Shown here piece after piece: positions 26,408 through 35,704 of a DNA stretch of 64,000 nucleotides. The position numbers and the translations under genes were made by a program. The notes beneath the pieces were generated by a model, which was not told where the DNA came from, did no database searches, and was given only the letters and a program-made list of their open reading frames with translations. Source of the DNA: a bacterium (GTDB taxonomy: Bacteria > Armatimonadota > Fimbriimonadia > Fimbriimonadales > Fimbriimonadaceae); NCBI GenBank assembly GCA_027483535.1, contig JAIXUN010000003.1, positions 186,001 through 250,000 of the forward strand, read 5' to 3'. The first letter of the stretch is position 1. Each line of letters opens with the position of its first letter.

Positions 26408-26577
26408 AAATTCCCCTCTATGGAGGGGTGCCCCAGAGGGGCGGGGTGGTCGAAATGACCGAATACTTGCCGCTTAGGTCACGCTGGTTAACGCCGGAAC
26501 GCGATAAAGGCTTGGGGTCAAAACAAGACTAAGAACCACCCCGTCGCTTCGCGCCACCCCTCCATAGAGGGGAATTT
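26408..26577. repeat. Family-A inverted-pair unit (170 bp)
   Basis: Left arm 26408-26452 has inner stem GCCCC-AGA-GGGGC; right arm 26533-26577 has GTCGC-TTC-GCGCC. The 80-bp core is unique within the window. Confidence 0.75.
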
Positions 26578-26758
26578 GGTTCGGACCTTCCATTGCAATT
26601 TGTCTAACAACGGCACCCTCGCCCCTTCCCGATTTTTGGGACAGGCTTACCCTCTGGGAAATTTCGATCCCATACCCAGACCTATCGGTCTGGGCTAACA
26701 GTCTTGCCGGACCATTAGGACTTCATCGATCTACCTATTCCCCCGCGCCTACGGGTTT

Positions 26759-26901
26759 CGACCACCCCGCCCCTACAGGGGCACCCCTCCGCGGGGGGGG
26801 GAATTTCGTTGGGTCGGCATGGAAAGAATCGTTCGACCCAAGGCGGTTCTCGGACCCCTCACCCGGCCTTCGGCCACCCTCTCCCCCAGAGGGGCGAGGG
26901 T
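26759..26901. repeat. Composite B-tail-A repeat, minus orientation
   Basis: A family-A copy, a 45-bp tail (GTTGGGTCGGCATGGAAAGA then ATCGTTCGACCC) and a family-B copy occur together. The same three-part element appears in the opposite orientation at 62002-62142, with only a few mismatches in the tail, and in partly diverged form at 61547-61690. Confidence 0.75.
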
Positions 26902-27065
26902 GCGCCAGTGGATGTTTCAGCCCGTTTTTATGAAGGTCCTCCGGACCTTTCGGACCTCATCGATCTACCGATTCCCCAGCGCCTACGGGTTTCGACCACC
27001 CCGCCCCGACCGGGGCACCCCTCCCAGGAGGGGAATTCCTGCAGATCGGCGGTAACCTTAAAAGC

Positions 27066-28130
27066 ATGGCGCTGACCATCGCCTTCCGCACCATCACCAA
27101 CCCAAAGCTGTTCCCGCTTGCGATCAGCCGTGGGGTGACCTCCTCCAGCGACAACCTATACGTCACCCTCTCGGACGGTGAGTTCGAAGGTTACGGTGAA
27201 CTCAGCCCTGCCACCGCCAAAGAGTGGACCGCCGAGCGCGGACAGGCTCAACTTCAATCTTTCTTCAGCGAATACTCCGGGTTCAACAACCCCGTCGCCC
27301 CCGCTCCGCACGACGTGTGGCAAGCCATGCGAGATCGAGAAATCGATCCCCCGGCGATGGCCGCGCTCGATTGTGCCCTTTGGGATCTTCTTGCCAAGCA
27401 GGCCGGGTTGCCTCTTTACAGACTCCTGGGACTCCCCCGCCGAGCCGTTCCCACCAGCGTGACGATCGGTCTCAACCCGCCCGAAGTCACAAAAGAGCGG
27501 GTGCCGCAGATCCTTTCCATGACGGGTGGCAAGAACCTCAAGATCAAACTCGGCTCGCCTGAGGGGCGCGAGTTCGATAAAGCGCATTTTGAGGCGGCAA
27601 GGGAAGCGGCGGCGCCTTTTGGGGTCGGCCTGCGAGTGGACGCGAACGGCGGTTGGACGGTCGAAGAGGCCCTGCAGATGATCCCTTGGCTGGCAGAAAG
27701 GGGCGTGGAATATGTGGAGCAGCCTCTTGTAGAAGGCGGGGAAGACGGCTTGCCGACCCTGTTCAAGAATCGCGCGTTGCCGATCTACGTCGACGAATCT
27801 TGTCGATTTGCGACCGACATCCCCAAGTGGGCTCACGCCGTAGACGGTGTGAACCTGAAGCTGATGAAGTGCGGCGGTATCACCGAGGCCCTTCGAATCG
27901 TTGCCACGGCAAGAGCTTTCGGTCTCGGCACAATGATCGGTTGCATGAGCGAATCGAGCATCGCGATTGCGGCGGGAGCGGCTATGTCTGCCCTGTTCGA
28001 CCACATCGACCTCGACTCTCATTTGAACCTCAACCCCGATCCCGCCACGGGCGCACCCATCACTCAGGGGTGTGTTTTGCCTGAGGATCGACCCGGTCAC
28101 GGCGCGAGATTAGACTACGCAATCTTGTGA
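27066..28130 (+). CDS. Enolase-superfamily dipeptide epimerase / N-acyl-amino-acid racemase (DgcA-like)
   Basis: This 354-residue protein belongs to the muconate-lactonizing subgroup of the enolase superfamily. Catalytic lysine motif LKIKLG, metal ligands in RVDANGGW, VEQPL and YVDES, and the second lysine in NLKLMKCGG are all present, so it should be active. Closest named functions are L-Ala-D/L-Glu epimerase and N-acetyl-D-glutamate racemase. The upstream DgcN-like gene favours the latter. TAACCT sits 7 nt before ATG 27066 with no Shine-Dalgarno sequence. The last repeat of island 3 ends 28 bp before the start. Confidence 0.9.
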   Translation: MALTIAFRTITNPKLFPLAISRGVTSSSDNLYVTLSDGEFEGYGELSPATAKEWTAERGQAQLQSFFSEYSGFNNPVAPAPHDVWQAMRDREIDPPAMAALDCALWDLLAKQAGLPLYRLLGLPRRAVPTSVTIGLNPPEVTKERVPQILSMTGGKNLKIKLGSPEGREFDKAHFEAAREAAAPFGVGLRVDANGGWTVEEALQMIPWLAERGVEYVEQPLVEGGEDGLPTLFKNRALPIYVDESCRFATDIPKWAHAVDGVNLKLMKCGGITEALRIVATARAFGLGTMIGCMSESSIAIAAGAAMSALFDHIDLDSHLNLNPDPATGAPITQGCVLPEDRPGHGARLDYAIL

Positions 28131-28342
28131 ATCAGGTTCAAAAACATATCATGGTTCACTGATATTGAAGAAAGTACGGGAACTTACTAATTTTATCTCT
28201 GTTTATCCTGAGACTTGTCTAGACACATCCAAAGATCAGTAGTGCCGGTTGCGATGGCTCTGTGCCGATCTCTCCCACTCCCGTTGCGTAGTCGCCTGAG
28301 CTTCCGGCATTTTCTGGGTCCGTAGGGCCCTTAGGCAAGACT

Positions 28343-31300
28343 ATGGCGAGTCTCATTACACGACGTGGCAGGGGGTTTTTCAGCAACTCCGGGTTGAAGC
28401 TCGTCCTATTGTTCGCCATTCTCGCCGCCGGGATTGTGTGGTTTGCGGGGTATCGCTTTGAAGCCGACCGCAACCTTGCCACCACCCTAGAGATCAAGCT
28501 TCATTTGCACGAGATTGCGCTCGACGTGACGCGCTTAGAAGATCGGATCGAAGAGATTCTTGAAGGCGAAACGGATTCTGTTCTTGCAAAAGATGGAAGC
28601 CGGGGCATTCTCCCCGCGCACCTCAGTCGAATCGACTCAACCCTCAGCCGAGCAGAGAGAACAGCCGCTCCAAACCCGGTTCTGCGCACCGCGTTACAGA
28701 ATGTGCGAGCCGAGCAATTAGGTGCTTGGAGCGGGATCGGACCGCTTCTGAATGATTCGTCAGAGGATGATCAAAGAGCGTTTCCCGCACTATCCGGACT
28801 GCGCAAGCTTCTGGTCACCGTCGAAAACGCCCGTGCCCAGTGCTTTGACACGATCTCCTTACAGAAGCAGGACGAAGCGATTGTTGCCTTCACCTCGCTT
28901 TTCGGATTGATCGGATGGTTCGCGGTTGCCATTGGTCTCTGGGTTCGCCCAACCCTCAAGTCGCTCCGCATGGCTCTGTCCGAAGTGGAAGCCCACCGGT
29001 CGGAGTTGCAAAAACAAGAGTCGGAACTCGACGCGTATCGAGCGGTCATTGATAGGCACTCCATTGTTGCAACAACGGACAAGAGGGGTCGAATCCTTTC
29101 CGCAAACGATAAGTTCGTCGAGTTGTCTGGGTACTCCATCGAAGAGCTTGTTGGATCGGATCACCGAATCCTAAACTCTGGGCACCATTCTCGAATGTTC
29201 TGGAAGGAGCTGTATCAAACCATCCACCACGGAAAGGTTTGGACGGGCACTATCCGCAACCGAGCAAAGGACGGAACGTTTTATTGGGTCAACACCAGTA
29301 TCGGACCGAAACTGGACGCCAACGGAGACATCTGCGGGTTCATTGCCGTCCGAACCGACGTCACGGCCGAGAAGGTTGCAGAGACTCTGATCAGCGAGGC
29401 CTACCAGCGAATCGAGCGGATCACCGATCACATTCCGGGAGCGGTTTTCCAGTGGAGATTCTCTTTGGACGGAGAGCCGGAAACCGTTTTTGTATCCCCT
29501 CTCGTCACTGATCTGCTGGGCGTAACCCCCCACGAACTTCAAGCCGATTTCTCCCTCTGGACACAAAAACTGGGCGATTTTGGGGATCAGATCGAAAGCC
29601 TTGGCGACGAGTGGGGAGGCGATGCTTTTCATCAGCGAGGGCTCGAGTACGAATTCGAAATACTCCACCCGACGAAGGGCAAACAAAGGCTCTCGGTTCG
29701 CACCTCCTTTGAGCGCGATCCCAACGGCGACTTGTCAGTTTTCGGCTTCTTAAGCGACGTCTCCGAAAAGCGTCGAATCGAAGAACGCATTCGCGAGCTC
29801 GGCGAGCGGTTCTCGCTTGTTCAGCGAACGCTGGATGTGGGCGTGTGGGATTGGAATGTCGTCACTAACCGCCTCGACTGGGATTCGGAAATGTTCCGCA
29901 TCTTCGGTGTCGATCCCAATAACTTCAATCACGGTTACGACGACTGGTCGGCGTGTTGCGCTCTAGGAGAAGGCGAGCGCATTTCGAAACTGCTGAACGA
30001 AGCGATCGCCAACGGAAAGGAAATCCACGATGTCTATCGCATCAACCACCCAACCCTAGGCGAACGACACATCACGGTTGATGCAGTCATCGTTCGAGAT
30101 CGGAAAGGGGCCGCCGAGCGGGTGGTTGGTCTGAACTTCGATATCACCGAGAAAGTTCAAATCCAGCATTCGTTGAATGAAACCGAAGAGCGTTACCGAC
30201 TGGCACTTGCCGGGTCTAACGATGGCGTTTGGGACTGGGATATCGAAAACGGAACCGTGCTCTACTCGCAAAGATGGCGAGAGATCATGTGCCTTCCCGA
30301 GATGTCGGAATCGGCCGGACCGGATGTTTGGCTGGATCGAACTCACCCCGAGGACGCCCCTTCGTTAGTCAAGGAGATCGGTGCGTGCCTTTCGGGAGAT
30401 ATCAGCCTTCTCGATATCGAGCATCGCATTCTCCACGGCAACGGCTTCTATCGGTGGGTGCATGTGCGCGGCATCTGCTTACGCACCGATGGCAAGGCGA
30501 AGCGGTTTGTCGGCTCCATTTCGGATATTCACCCCCGCAAACTGGCCGAAGAAGCGCTTCGGGAAGCGGCCACTACGGACAGACTCACCGGACTGCCCAA
30601 CCGAGATTCGCTCTACCAATCGTTGGAAAGCGTCATTGACAGAAACACGGGCAGCAAGCCGGTTCCGTTTGCCCTCATGTTTCTAGACTTCGACCGGTTT
30701 AAGGTGATCAACGACAGCCTCGGTCACGAGGTCGGCGATGCCTTTCTCATCGCCGTCGGCCGGCGACTGCGCGATCTCGTCGCGGGTTTGGCGAAGACGG
30801 ATGGCGGCTACAACATGGTGTCGCGATTGGCGGGCGACGAGTTCGTCATCTTGGTCGATAACTGTGACCAAGCCAAAGCCCTGGAACTGAGCGAACTCAT
30901 CCTGGAAGTGCTCAGCGCTCCCATCGATGTGCAGGGCAACACGCTTTACGCCACCGCAAGCATTGGCATTGTTACAGACGCGCAGTTGGATTATTCGAAG
31001 GGGACGGAAGGCGCTCTTGCAGATGCCGACCTCGCCATGTACACCGCCAAGTCCAATGGCAAGAACCGAGTTGCGTTGTTCGATGAAAGTCTGCGCACCC
31101 AAGTTCAACATCGTCTGGAACTTGAGCAGGACCTTCGAAGGGCGCTCTACTTCGGCGAGTTCTCCATGAAATACCAGCCGATCATGTCTTTGGCGGAGGG
31201 AACCATTGCCTCCTTCGAAGCCCTTATCCGTTGGAATTCACCCACGCGCGGGTTTGTTTCGCCGGCCGATTTCATCCCGATTGCCGAAGAAAGCGGTTTG

Positions 31301-31903
31301 ATCATCGGAGTCGGCGACTGGGTGATGGAGGAAGTTTGTCGCCAGCTCTTGGAGTGGCAAGCCGTTCAACCCGGAAAGAACATTTCGGTGAGCATCAACG
31401 TCTCCCGTAAGCAATTGATGCTGCCCATGTTCGCCGAAAGGGTTGAGCATCTGGTGCGCGGCATGGGCATTGAACCCAGCTGCATTCACTTGGAAGTCAC
31501 CGAAAGCGCCTTGATGGCAAACACGGAAACGGCGACCAAGACCTTGCAGCAGCTACGAGACGCCGGGTTCCACATTGATCTAGACGACTTTGGCACGGGT
31601 TACACCTCGCTGGCCGATCTGGATCACTTCCCGCTCAACGTCATCAAGATCGATAAGTCGTTTGTAGACGACCTAACGGCAGGCGGTCGAAGCATGGAAG
31701 TTATCCGTGCGGTCCGAACGCTTGGAGACGCGATCGGCGCGAGCATCATTGCCGAAGGGGTCGAGACCGAGGACCAACTGCGCATGCTCTATTACATGGG
31801 CATCGACATGGTTCAGGGCTACCTGATCTCCAGGCCGCTGGATCCAGGCGACGCTATCCTTTTCGAATACGACCTCGGCGCAAAGCTTCGGTCCGCCGCC
31901 TAA
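28343..31903 (+). CDS. Membrane PAS-PAS-PAS-PAS-GGDEF-EAL cyclic-di-GMP protein
   Basis: This 1186-residue protein has two transmembrane helices (about residues 17-38 and 178-200) flanking a helical sensor. About four PAS/PAC domains follow (about 235-735), including SGYSIEELVGSDHRILNS and several WDWD starts. Then come GGDEF (about 745-910) and EAL (about 925-1180). The diguanylate-cyclase signature is AGDEF (830-834) rather than GGDEF; LDFDRFKVINDSLGHEVGD is intact. The phosphodiesterase motif EAL (959-961), VTESALM, DLDDFGTGYTSLADL and IIAEGVETEDQL look functional. It probably degrades and possibly makes c-di-GMP. The 212-bp AT-rich gap upstream shows no clear site. Confidence 0.95.
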   Translation: MASLITRRGRGFFSNSGLKLVLLFAILAAGIVWFAGYRFEADRNLATTLEIKLHLHEIALDVTRLEDRIEEILEGETDSVLAKDGSRGILPAHLSRIDSTLSRAERTAAPNPVLRTALQNVRAEQLGAWSGIGPLLNDSSEDDQRAFPALSGLRKLLVTVENARAQCFDTISLQKQDEAIVAFTSLFGLIGWFAVAIGLWVRPTLKSLRMALSEVEAHRSELQKQESELDAYRAVIDRHSIVATTDKRGRILSANDKFVELSGYSIEELVGSDHRILNSGHHSRMFWKELYQTIHHGKVWTGTIRNRAKDGTFYWVNTSIGPKLDANGDICGFIAVRTDVTAEKVAETLISEAYQRIERITDHIPGAVFQWRFSLDGEPETVFVSPLVTDLLGVTPHELQADFSLWTQKLGDFGDQIESLGDEWGGDAFHQRGLEYEFEILHPTKGKQRLSVRTSFERDPNGDLSVFGFLSDVSEKRRIEERIRELGERFSLVQRTLDVGVWDWNVVTNRLDWDSEMFRIFGVDPNNFNHGYDDWSACCALGEGERISKLLNEAIANGKEIHDVYRINHPTLGERHITVDAVIVRDRKGAAERVVGLNFDITEKVQIQHSLNETEERYRLALAGSNDGVWDWDIENGTVLYSQRWREIMCLPEMSESAGPDVWLDRTHPEDAPSLVKEIGACLSGDISLLDIEHRILHGNGFYRWVHVRGICLRTDGKAKRFVGSISDIHPRKLAEEALREAATTDRLTGLPNRDSLYQSLESVIDRNTGSKPVPFALMFLDFDRFKVINDSLGHEVGDAFLIAVGRRLRDLVAGLAKTDGGYNMVSRLAGDEFVILVDNCDQAKALELSELILEVLSAPIDVQGNTLYATASIGIVTDAQLDYSKGTEGALADADLAMYTAKSNGKNRVALFDESLRTQVQHRLELEQDLRRALYFGEFSMKYQPIMSLAEGTIASFEALIRWNSPTRGFVSPADFIPIAEESGLIIGVGDWVMEEVCRQLLEWQAVQPGKNISVSINVSRKQLMLPMFAERVEHLVRGMGIEPSCIHLEVTESALMANTETATKTLQQLRDAGFHIDLDDFGTGYTSLADLDHFPLNVIKIDKSFVDDLTAGGRSMEVIRAVRTLGDAIGASIIAEGVETEDQLRMLYYMGIDMVQGYLISRPLDPGDAILFEYDLGAKLRSAA

Positions 31904-31925
31904 CCCCTTTCGAGCCACGAACGGA

Positions 31926-32273
31926 CTACTCGTCGATACGGCTGAAGTAGATCACGGTGACGGTGTGGTTGGGCGTGATCAGATCGCCGTAAATGCGACC
32001 CATGAGCGCCAATACGTCGTCGGTGCTGCGAAACTCGGGGTTCTCTCGCTCGATGTCTCGCGGGGAAAGTTCGGAGATGAGCTTCACCTCCACCCGGTCG
32101 ACCAAGGCGGAATACAGCTTTTGCCTTCGACCGAATCGAGGACCCACGGTGACCCACACGACCATGCCCGTCTTGTACTTGTCCGACTTATCGCCGAGCC
32201 GGATGGTGACCGTCTTCCGGTTCGTGAGAAGAATATCGGCGTAGATGTCGGAGTAAAAGTTGAGCGCGTACAT
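31926..32273 (-). CDS. Small ASCH/PUA-like domain protein
   Basis: This 115-residue protein reads MYALNFYSDIYADILLTNRK, TVTIRLGDKSDKYKTGMVVW, then VEVKLISELSPRDIERENPE and a closing HTVTVIYFSRIDE. A conserved Lys-Thr near a strand, a 'G.vvwvtvG' strand and a final V.VIYF strand are typical of the ASCH domain, a PUA-like fold implicated in RNA binding. Enzymatic function cannot be assigned. It is convergent with the GGDEF-EAL gene, 22 bp away. Confidence 0.65.
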   Translation of the reverse strand: MYALNFYSDIYADILLTNRKTVTIRLGDKSDKYKTGMVVWVTVGPRFGRRQKLYSALVDRVEVKLISELSPRDIERENPEFRSTDDVLALMGRIYGDLITPNHTVTVIYFSRIDE

Positions 32274-32419
32274 GGGTTTACCGGGTTGCCAAGATCGTGG
32301 ACCCTATCATTGTTTGTGAAACGGGGTCCTTGAAACAAGCGTTCGCTACCTATACACGACGCTTGAAAACGAGAAAAAAGACTGTTAAGGGGGAGAATCT
32401 ACCATCACTCTTTGCCAAA

Positions 32420-34429
32420 TCAAGCACCAGAATCCAAATTGATCTCCTTGTCCGATTCACCCACCTGATCGCTTGCAGGCTCGACAGACCCAAAGATCAC
32501 AGTTGAATCTGCCGCAGGAAGATCGTTTCCATCATCCCAATCAAAGGAAGTTTCTTTGCTTTCGCCAAGTAGAAACTGCCGAAGTTTGACATCTTCGAAA
32601 GACAATTCTTCAGGCATTGACGCCCAGCCTCGCCACCCATATAGGGTGAAAACCGCCTTGGAAAAATCAGAGCTGCCCGTATCAGCTGGCCTGAAGGGGT
32701 CTCTTCGAAATACCGATTGGGCGAGATACGCTCCGGAGAAGTCGGCACTCAAACACTCCGACGCCACAAAATCTGCGAGGCGTAGGTATGTCATTCGAAA
32801 TGAGGAACCCGACAAAACTGTCTCTCTAAAAATCGTCGAATGCGCAAAAGCCCAATCGAAGTTGCATGTCGCCGAACCAGCAAACTTGAAATCTGCCATG
32901 AACAAGTTCGTCCACGAAAAGATTGATGAGTGAACTTGGGTGTTCTTGAAGGAAGCATTTTCTAGAATCGCGCCAGGAAGTTTTGCCATCGTCACCACTC
33001 CTCCGAGTAGCTTTGCTCGAGATAGGTCAGCGCAATGCAAGTTCGCCCCAATCAGACTTGGTCCAAAAAGTACAATATCCGTAAGTTGCAGGTTCCGTCG
33101 AACGAGTAACCAACCGAGAGCAAAGAACGGTTCTTTTGCATATTTCTTTGCTTTTATTCGAACAGCGAGTCGCGGTACCCACGAAGAACACAATGGCGGA
33201 TTTCTCTCGTCCTCGAAGGGCACCCAGTCTGGAGGTTGCGAAAGTGTTTGGAGTGCAAAACAAAGGATTTCACTCGATAAGCAGAAGCACCGAACATGAA
33301 AAGCAATATTCTCCTCGTTGATTCTGTCTATTTCAAGTATGGTTTCATTAGATACGTCCTCATCTTCGGATATTAGTTCCAACGAAAGTCGAGCGCCTAT
33401 TTCTGCTTCGAACTCGTAGATAGAAATAGGGACATTTACATGCTTTGCGTATTCAATAGATGCAGCTGTTGCAATACGATTCTTTTGACATGAGTTCAAT
33501 TTATGGTGCTGAAGACGCTCGCAGATCAAATTCCAAGCAGTCTTGTTCGCACTAGCCATCAAATTGCATACTTCGTGAAGTAGTAATTCGTCTGTACCTT
33601 CGTCTTTCGCCCAGTAAACTATCTCCTTCATAACGCGCACTGATTCCGCGATTGCGCTTTGACTCTCCCACACTCGCAGGGAAGCAACCAGACGATTAAA
33701 TGCTCTCAAAAAATAAGGATAAACCTGGGGATTCTTTTGGCTCCGGAGATAGTCGGGAAAGTCTGAGATGATTTCTTCGCCGTCATTAATTGTGACCCGA
33801 ACCTGTCGCCGAGCAAGCTCTTTGCCAACCATCCGTGGGTCCGCTTTTTGAGCAATCTCGCCAAACCCGATCGCTGCGTTGATTCTCGCGCCATCGTCGT
33901 CTTTAGCAAAATCTTCTGCTAATGCGGCAAATTCTGCTTCGAGCCTTTGCAACTCGGCCAGATCCCTCTCCCTTCGTTCTTCTTCACGCGCATGCCTCTC
34001 TTTTTGTTCGCGATTAAGGAAAAACGTCCACAGACCTACCACTCCACCGAAGCAAGCAACAATTGGAGTTAATGCTTGAATACTCGACACCCCAGATCCG
34101 TCGGCGGAAGGCTTGTCAGATTTGGGTAAACCCAAGCCAAAAATCAAGCCACCATTTGCAAGATATAGAATCCCATATAAACCAATACATCCAGCAATAA
34201 GCACGGCGAGAAAACCGATTACGCTCTTAAGTGCCTGCTGGAAACTATTCTTTTGAAGAGATGTAGTTAGTGATCTTGAACCTATTTTTATCAAACGCTT
34301 AAATATGAGATAATATGCTTTTACTTTAGAATTAATGGAAGGTTGAAAGTTCTTCATTCGAATTGAAAGCCTCCGTAGAATTCCCAGATGTTCGATCCAC
34401 TTCTTTGCCCGCTCCACGATTGTCTTCAT
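32420..34429 (-). CDS. Two-TM membrane protein with coiled coil and pentapeptide-like repeats
   Basis: This 669-residue protein has a basic N-terminus and two hydrophobic helices (around 70-95 and 117-138: VIGFLAVLIAGCIGLYGILY; ALTPIVACFGGVVGLWTFFL). A highly charged coiled coil follows (REQKERHAREEERRERDLAE, 140-170), then an alpha-helical region to about 430. About 150 residues of degenerate pentapeptide repeats come next (LIGANLHCADLSRAKLLGG, FSWTNLFMADF, LRLADFVASECLSADFSGAY) before an acidic tail. Base composition is clearly AT-richer than its neighbours, suggesting recent acquisition. TATAAT lies at 34439-34444 (minus), 9 nt before the ATG. Function unknown. Confidence 0.8.
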   Translation of the reverse strand: MKTIVERAKKWIEHLGILRRLSIRMKNFQPSINSKVKAYYLIFKRLIKIGSRSLTTSLQKNSFQQALKSVIGFLAVLIAGCIGLYGILYLANGGLIFGLGLPKSDKPSADGSGVSSIQALTPIVACFGGVVGLWTFFLNREQKERHAREEERRERDLAELQRLEAEFAALAEDFAKDDDGARINAAIGFGEIAQKADPRMVGKELARRQVRVTINDGEEIISDFPDYLRSQKNPQVYPYFLRAFNRLVASLRVWESQSAIAESVRVMKEIVYWAKDEGTDELLLHEVCNLMASANKTAWNLICERLQHHKLNSCQKNRIATAASIEYAKHVNVPISIYEFEAEIGARLSLELISEDEDVSNETILEIDRINEENIAFHVRCFCLSSEILCFALQTLSQPPDWVPFEDERNPPLCSSWVPRLAVRIKAKKYAKEPFFALGWLLVRRNLQLTDIVLFGPSLIGANLHCADLSRAKLLGGVVTMAKLPGAILENASFKNTQVHSSIFSWTNLFMADFKFAGSATCNFDWAFAHSTIFRETVLSGSSFRMTYLRLADFVASECLSADFSGAYLAQSVFRRDPFRPADTGSSDFSKAVFTLYGWRGWASMPEELSFEDVKLRQFLLGESKETSFDWDDGNDLPAADSTVIFGSVEPASDQVGESDKEINLDSGA

Positions 34430-34589
34430 TTACTCGATATTATAGAACTTTGGTGGTGAATCGAATTGGATTCAATTACTGCAACCGTTCTGTGCTTGAG
34501 TTCGTATTTTGGTAAATTCCCATCACCCAGTCTCCCCTTGACTTCGCCACTGACATGGCAACTCGCACGCTACAAGTAAGTTTCTGACA

Positions 34590-35570
34590 ATGCAGATTCT
34601 CTTTGCCATCCTCGGATTTCTCGTTCTGTACTTCGGCGCTCTCGCCATCATCGCCCGAATCTTTGTCTTCCCCTACCGCACCCCGGTCTACATCTCCCCG
34701 GCGTACATGAACCTGCCGCAGGAGAATCTGATGCTTACCAACGACAAGGGGCACAAGCTCATGGCGTGGTGGGTGCACCGAGACGACCCCGATCTGGTGG
34801 CGATCTTCGCCCATGGCTACATCATGAACCGCTCCGAACTGGTGCCGACCGCTCGCGCCTTTCACCGGTGGAACTGCGCGGTGCTGATGTTCGACTTCCG
34901 GGCGCATGGACACTCTCAGGGGCGAAAAACGACTCTCGGCTGGGAAGAGCGGTTCGATTTGAGAGCGGCGGTCGAGGAGGCTCGCAAGCGTTATCCGGGC
35001 AAGCGGATCGTTCTTTTGGGATCGAGCATGGGTGGAGCTTGCGGCGCGTATGCGGTTTCAGAGGACCCCGATCTCTTCGATGCGATGATCCTAGATGCCG
35101 CCTACGGCGAGTTGCTCTCGGCGGTCGACGGTTGGTGGGACCTCATTTTCGGGCAGCGATTCAAGTGGATCATGGCCCCCGTGCCGCTGCTTGGCGCGCC
35201 GATGATGGGGGTGAACCCTTACAAGATTTCGGTCACCCGGTCTTTGGCGAACTATCGCAAACCTGTCCTACTGATTCACGGCAAAGACGACCGTTTGGCA
35301 AAACCTTCCGACGCGGAGGCGAACTTCAGATCGTTGCCCGGACCCAAGAAGTTGATCTGGTTCGATCACAGCGGCCACAGCGAACCGCGACTGAAGTATC
35401 CGTTCCAGTACGACGAGAGCATTCACGCGTTTCTGGTGGAGCACGGCCTTTTGCCGCAGACCACGCCGTTCAATCATGAATCGGACTTAGACGCGGTGGA
35501 TTTGGACGTTCATGCTGGACTCGCCCCTTCTCCACGAACGGGTGTATCGGTCGTAAACGGCGATCATTAG
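34590..35570 (+). CDS. Membrane-anchored alpha/beta hydrolase
   Basis: This 326-residue protein has an N-terminal transmembrane helix (MQILFAILGFLVLYFGALAI) and an alpha/beta-hydrolase fold: oxyanion HGYIMNRSE, nucleophile elbow GSSMGG, acid in LLIHGKDDRL, histidine in DHSGHSEP. It resembles the serine-hydrolase group often annotated as BEM46/YqkD-like. Substrate unknown. The start has TAAGTT 7 nt upstream and no ribosome-binding site. Confidence 0.88.
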   Translation: MQILFAILGFLVLYFGALAIIARIFVFPYRTPVYISPAYMNLPQENLMLTNDKGHKLMAWWVHRDDPDLVAIFAHGYIMNRSELVPTARAFHRWNCAVLMFDFRAHGHSQGRKTTLGWEERFDLRAAVEEARKRYPGKRIVLLGSSMGGACGAYAVSEDPDLFDAMILDAAYGELLSAVDGWWDLIFGQRFKWIMAPVPLLGAPMMGVNPYKISVTRSLANYRKPVLLIHGKDDRLAKPSDAEANFRSLPGPKKLIWFDHSGHSEPRLKYPFQYDESIHAFLVEHGLLPQTTPFNHESDLDAVDLDVHAGLAPSPRTGVSVVNGDH

Positions 35571-35656
35571 TCGATAGTCGCTACGATTCGAAGGGTTCTG
35601 CGATTGCTTGCGGGTCAGGTGCGCTAAAATGACCTACCGCGAACCTAACGGCTTGC

Positions 35657-35685
35657 ACCCTACTGGGCTTGTCGTAGGGTCTTTT
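35657..35685 (+). promoter_or_regulatory. Leader hairpin upstream of acetyl-CoA synthetase
   Basis: ACCCTAC (35657-35663) pairs with GTAGGGT (35674-35680) around a 10-nt loop and is followed by CTTTT. It ends 20 nt before the gene start, ahead of AGGAAG. It may be a weak attenuator or 5' mRNA stabiliser. Confidence 0.35.
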
Positions 35686-35704
35686 CGCGCATAGGAAGAC
35701 ACCG

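Larger units (their letters stand above)
25912..27065. repeat. Repeat island 3 (gene-free, 1.15 kb) between the DgcN-like and epimerase genes
   Basis: No supportable gene is present. Family-B copies are at 25936-25988, 26206-26258 and 26852-26901. Family-C hairpins (CCCAGACC-TATC-GGTCTGGG) are at 26052-26071 and 26675-26694, and a family-D hairpin at 26338-26357 with its companion stem at 26372-26384. A family-A inverted pair spans 26408-26577, with single A copies at 26759-26806 and 26993-27037. A shared tail (GATCTACC, CCAGCGCCTACG) precedes several A copies. Long segments match island 4 in inverted orientation. Confidence 0.87.

Noticed and set aside
35657-35685. Riboswitch upstream of acs
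   Set aside because: Only a 7-bp hairpin is visible; no known aptamer consensus fits, so it is listed only as a leader hairpin.
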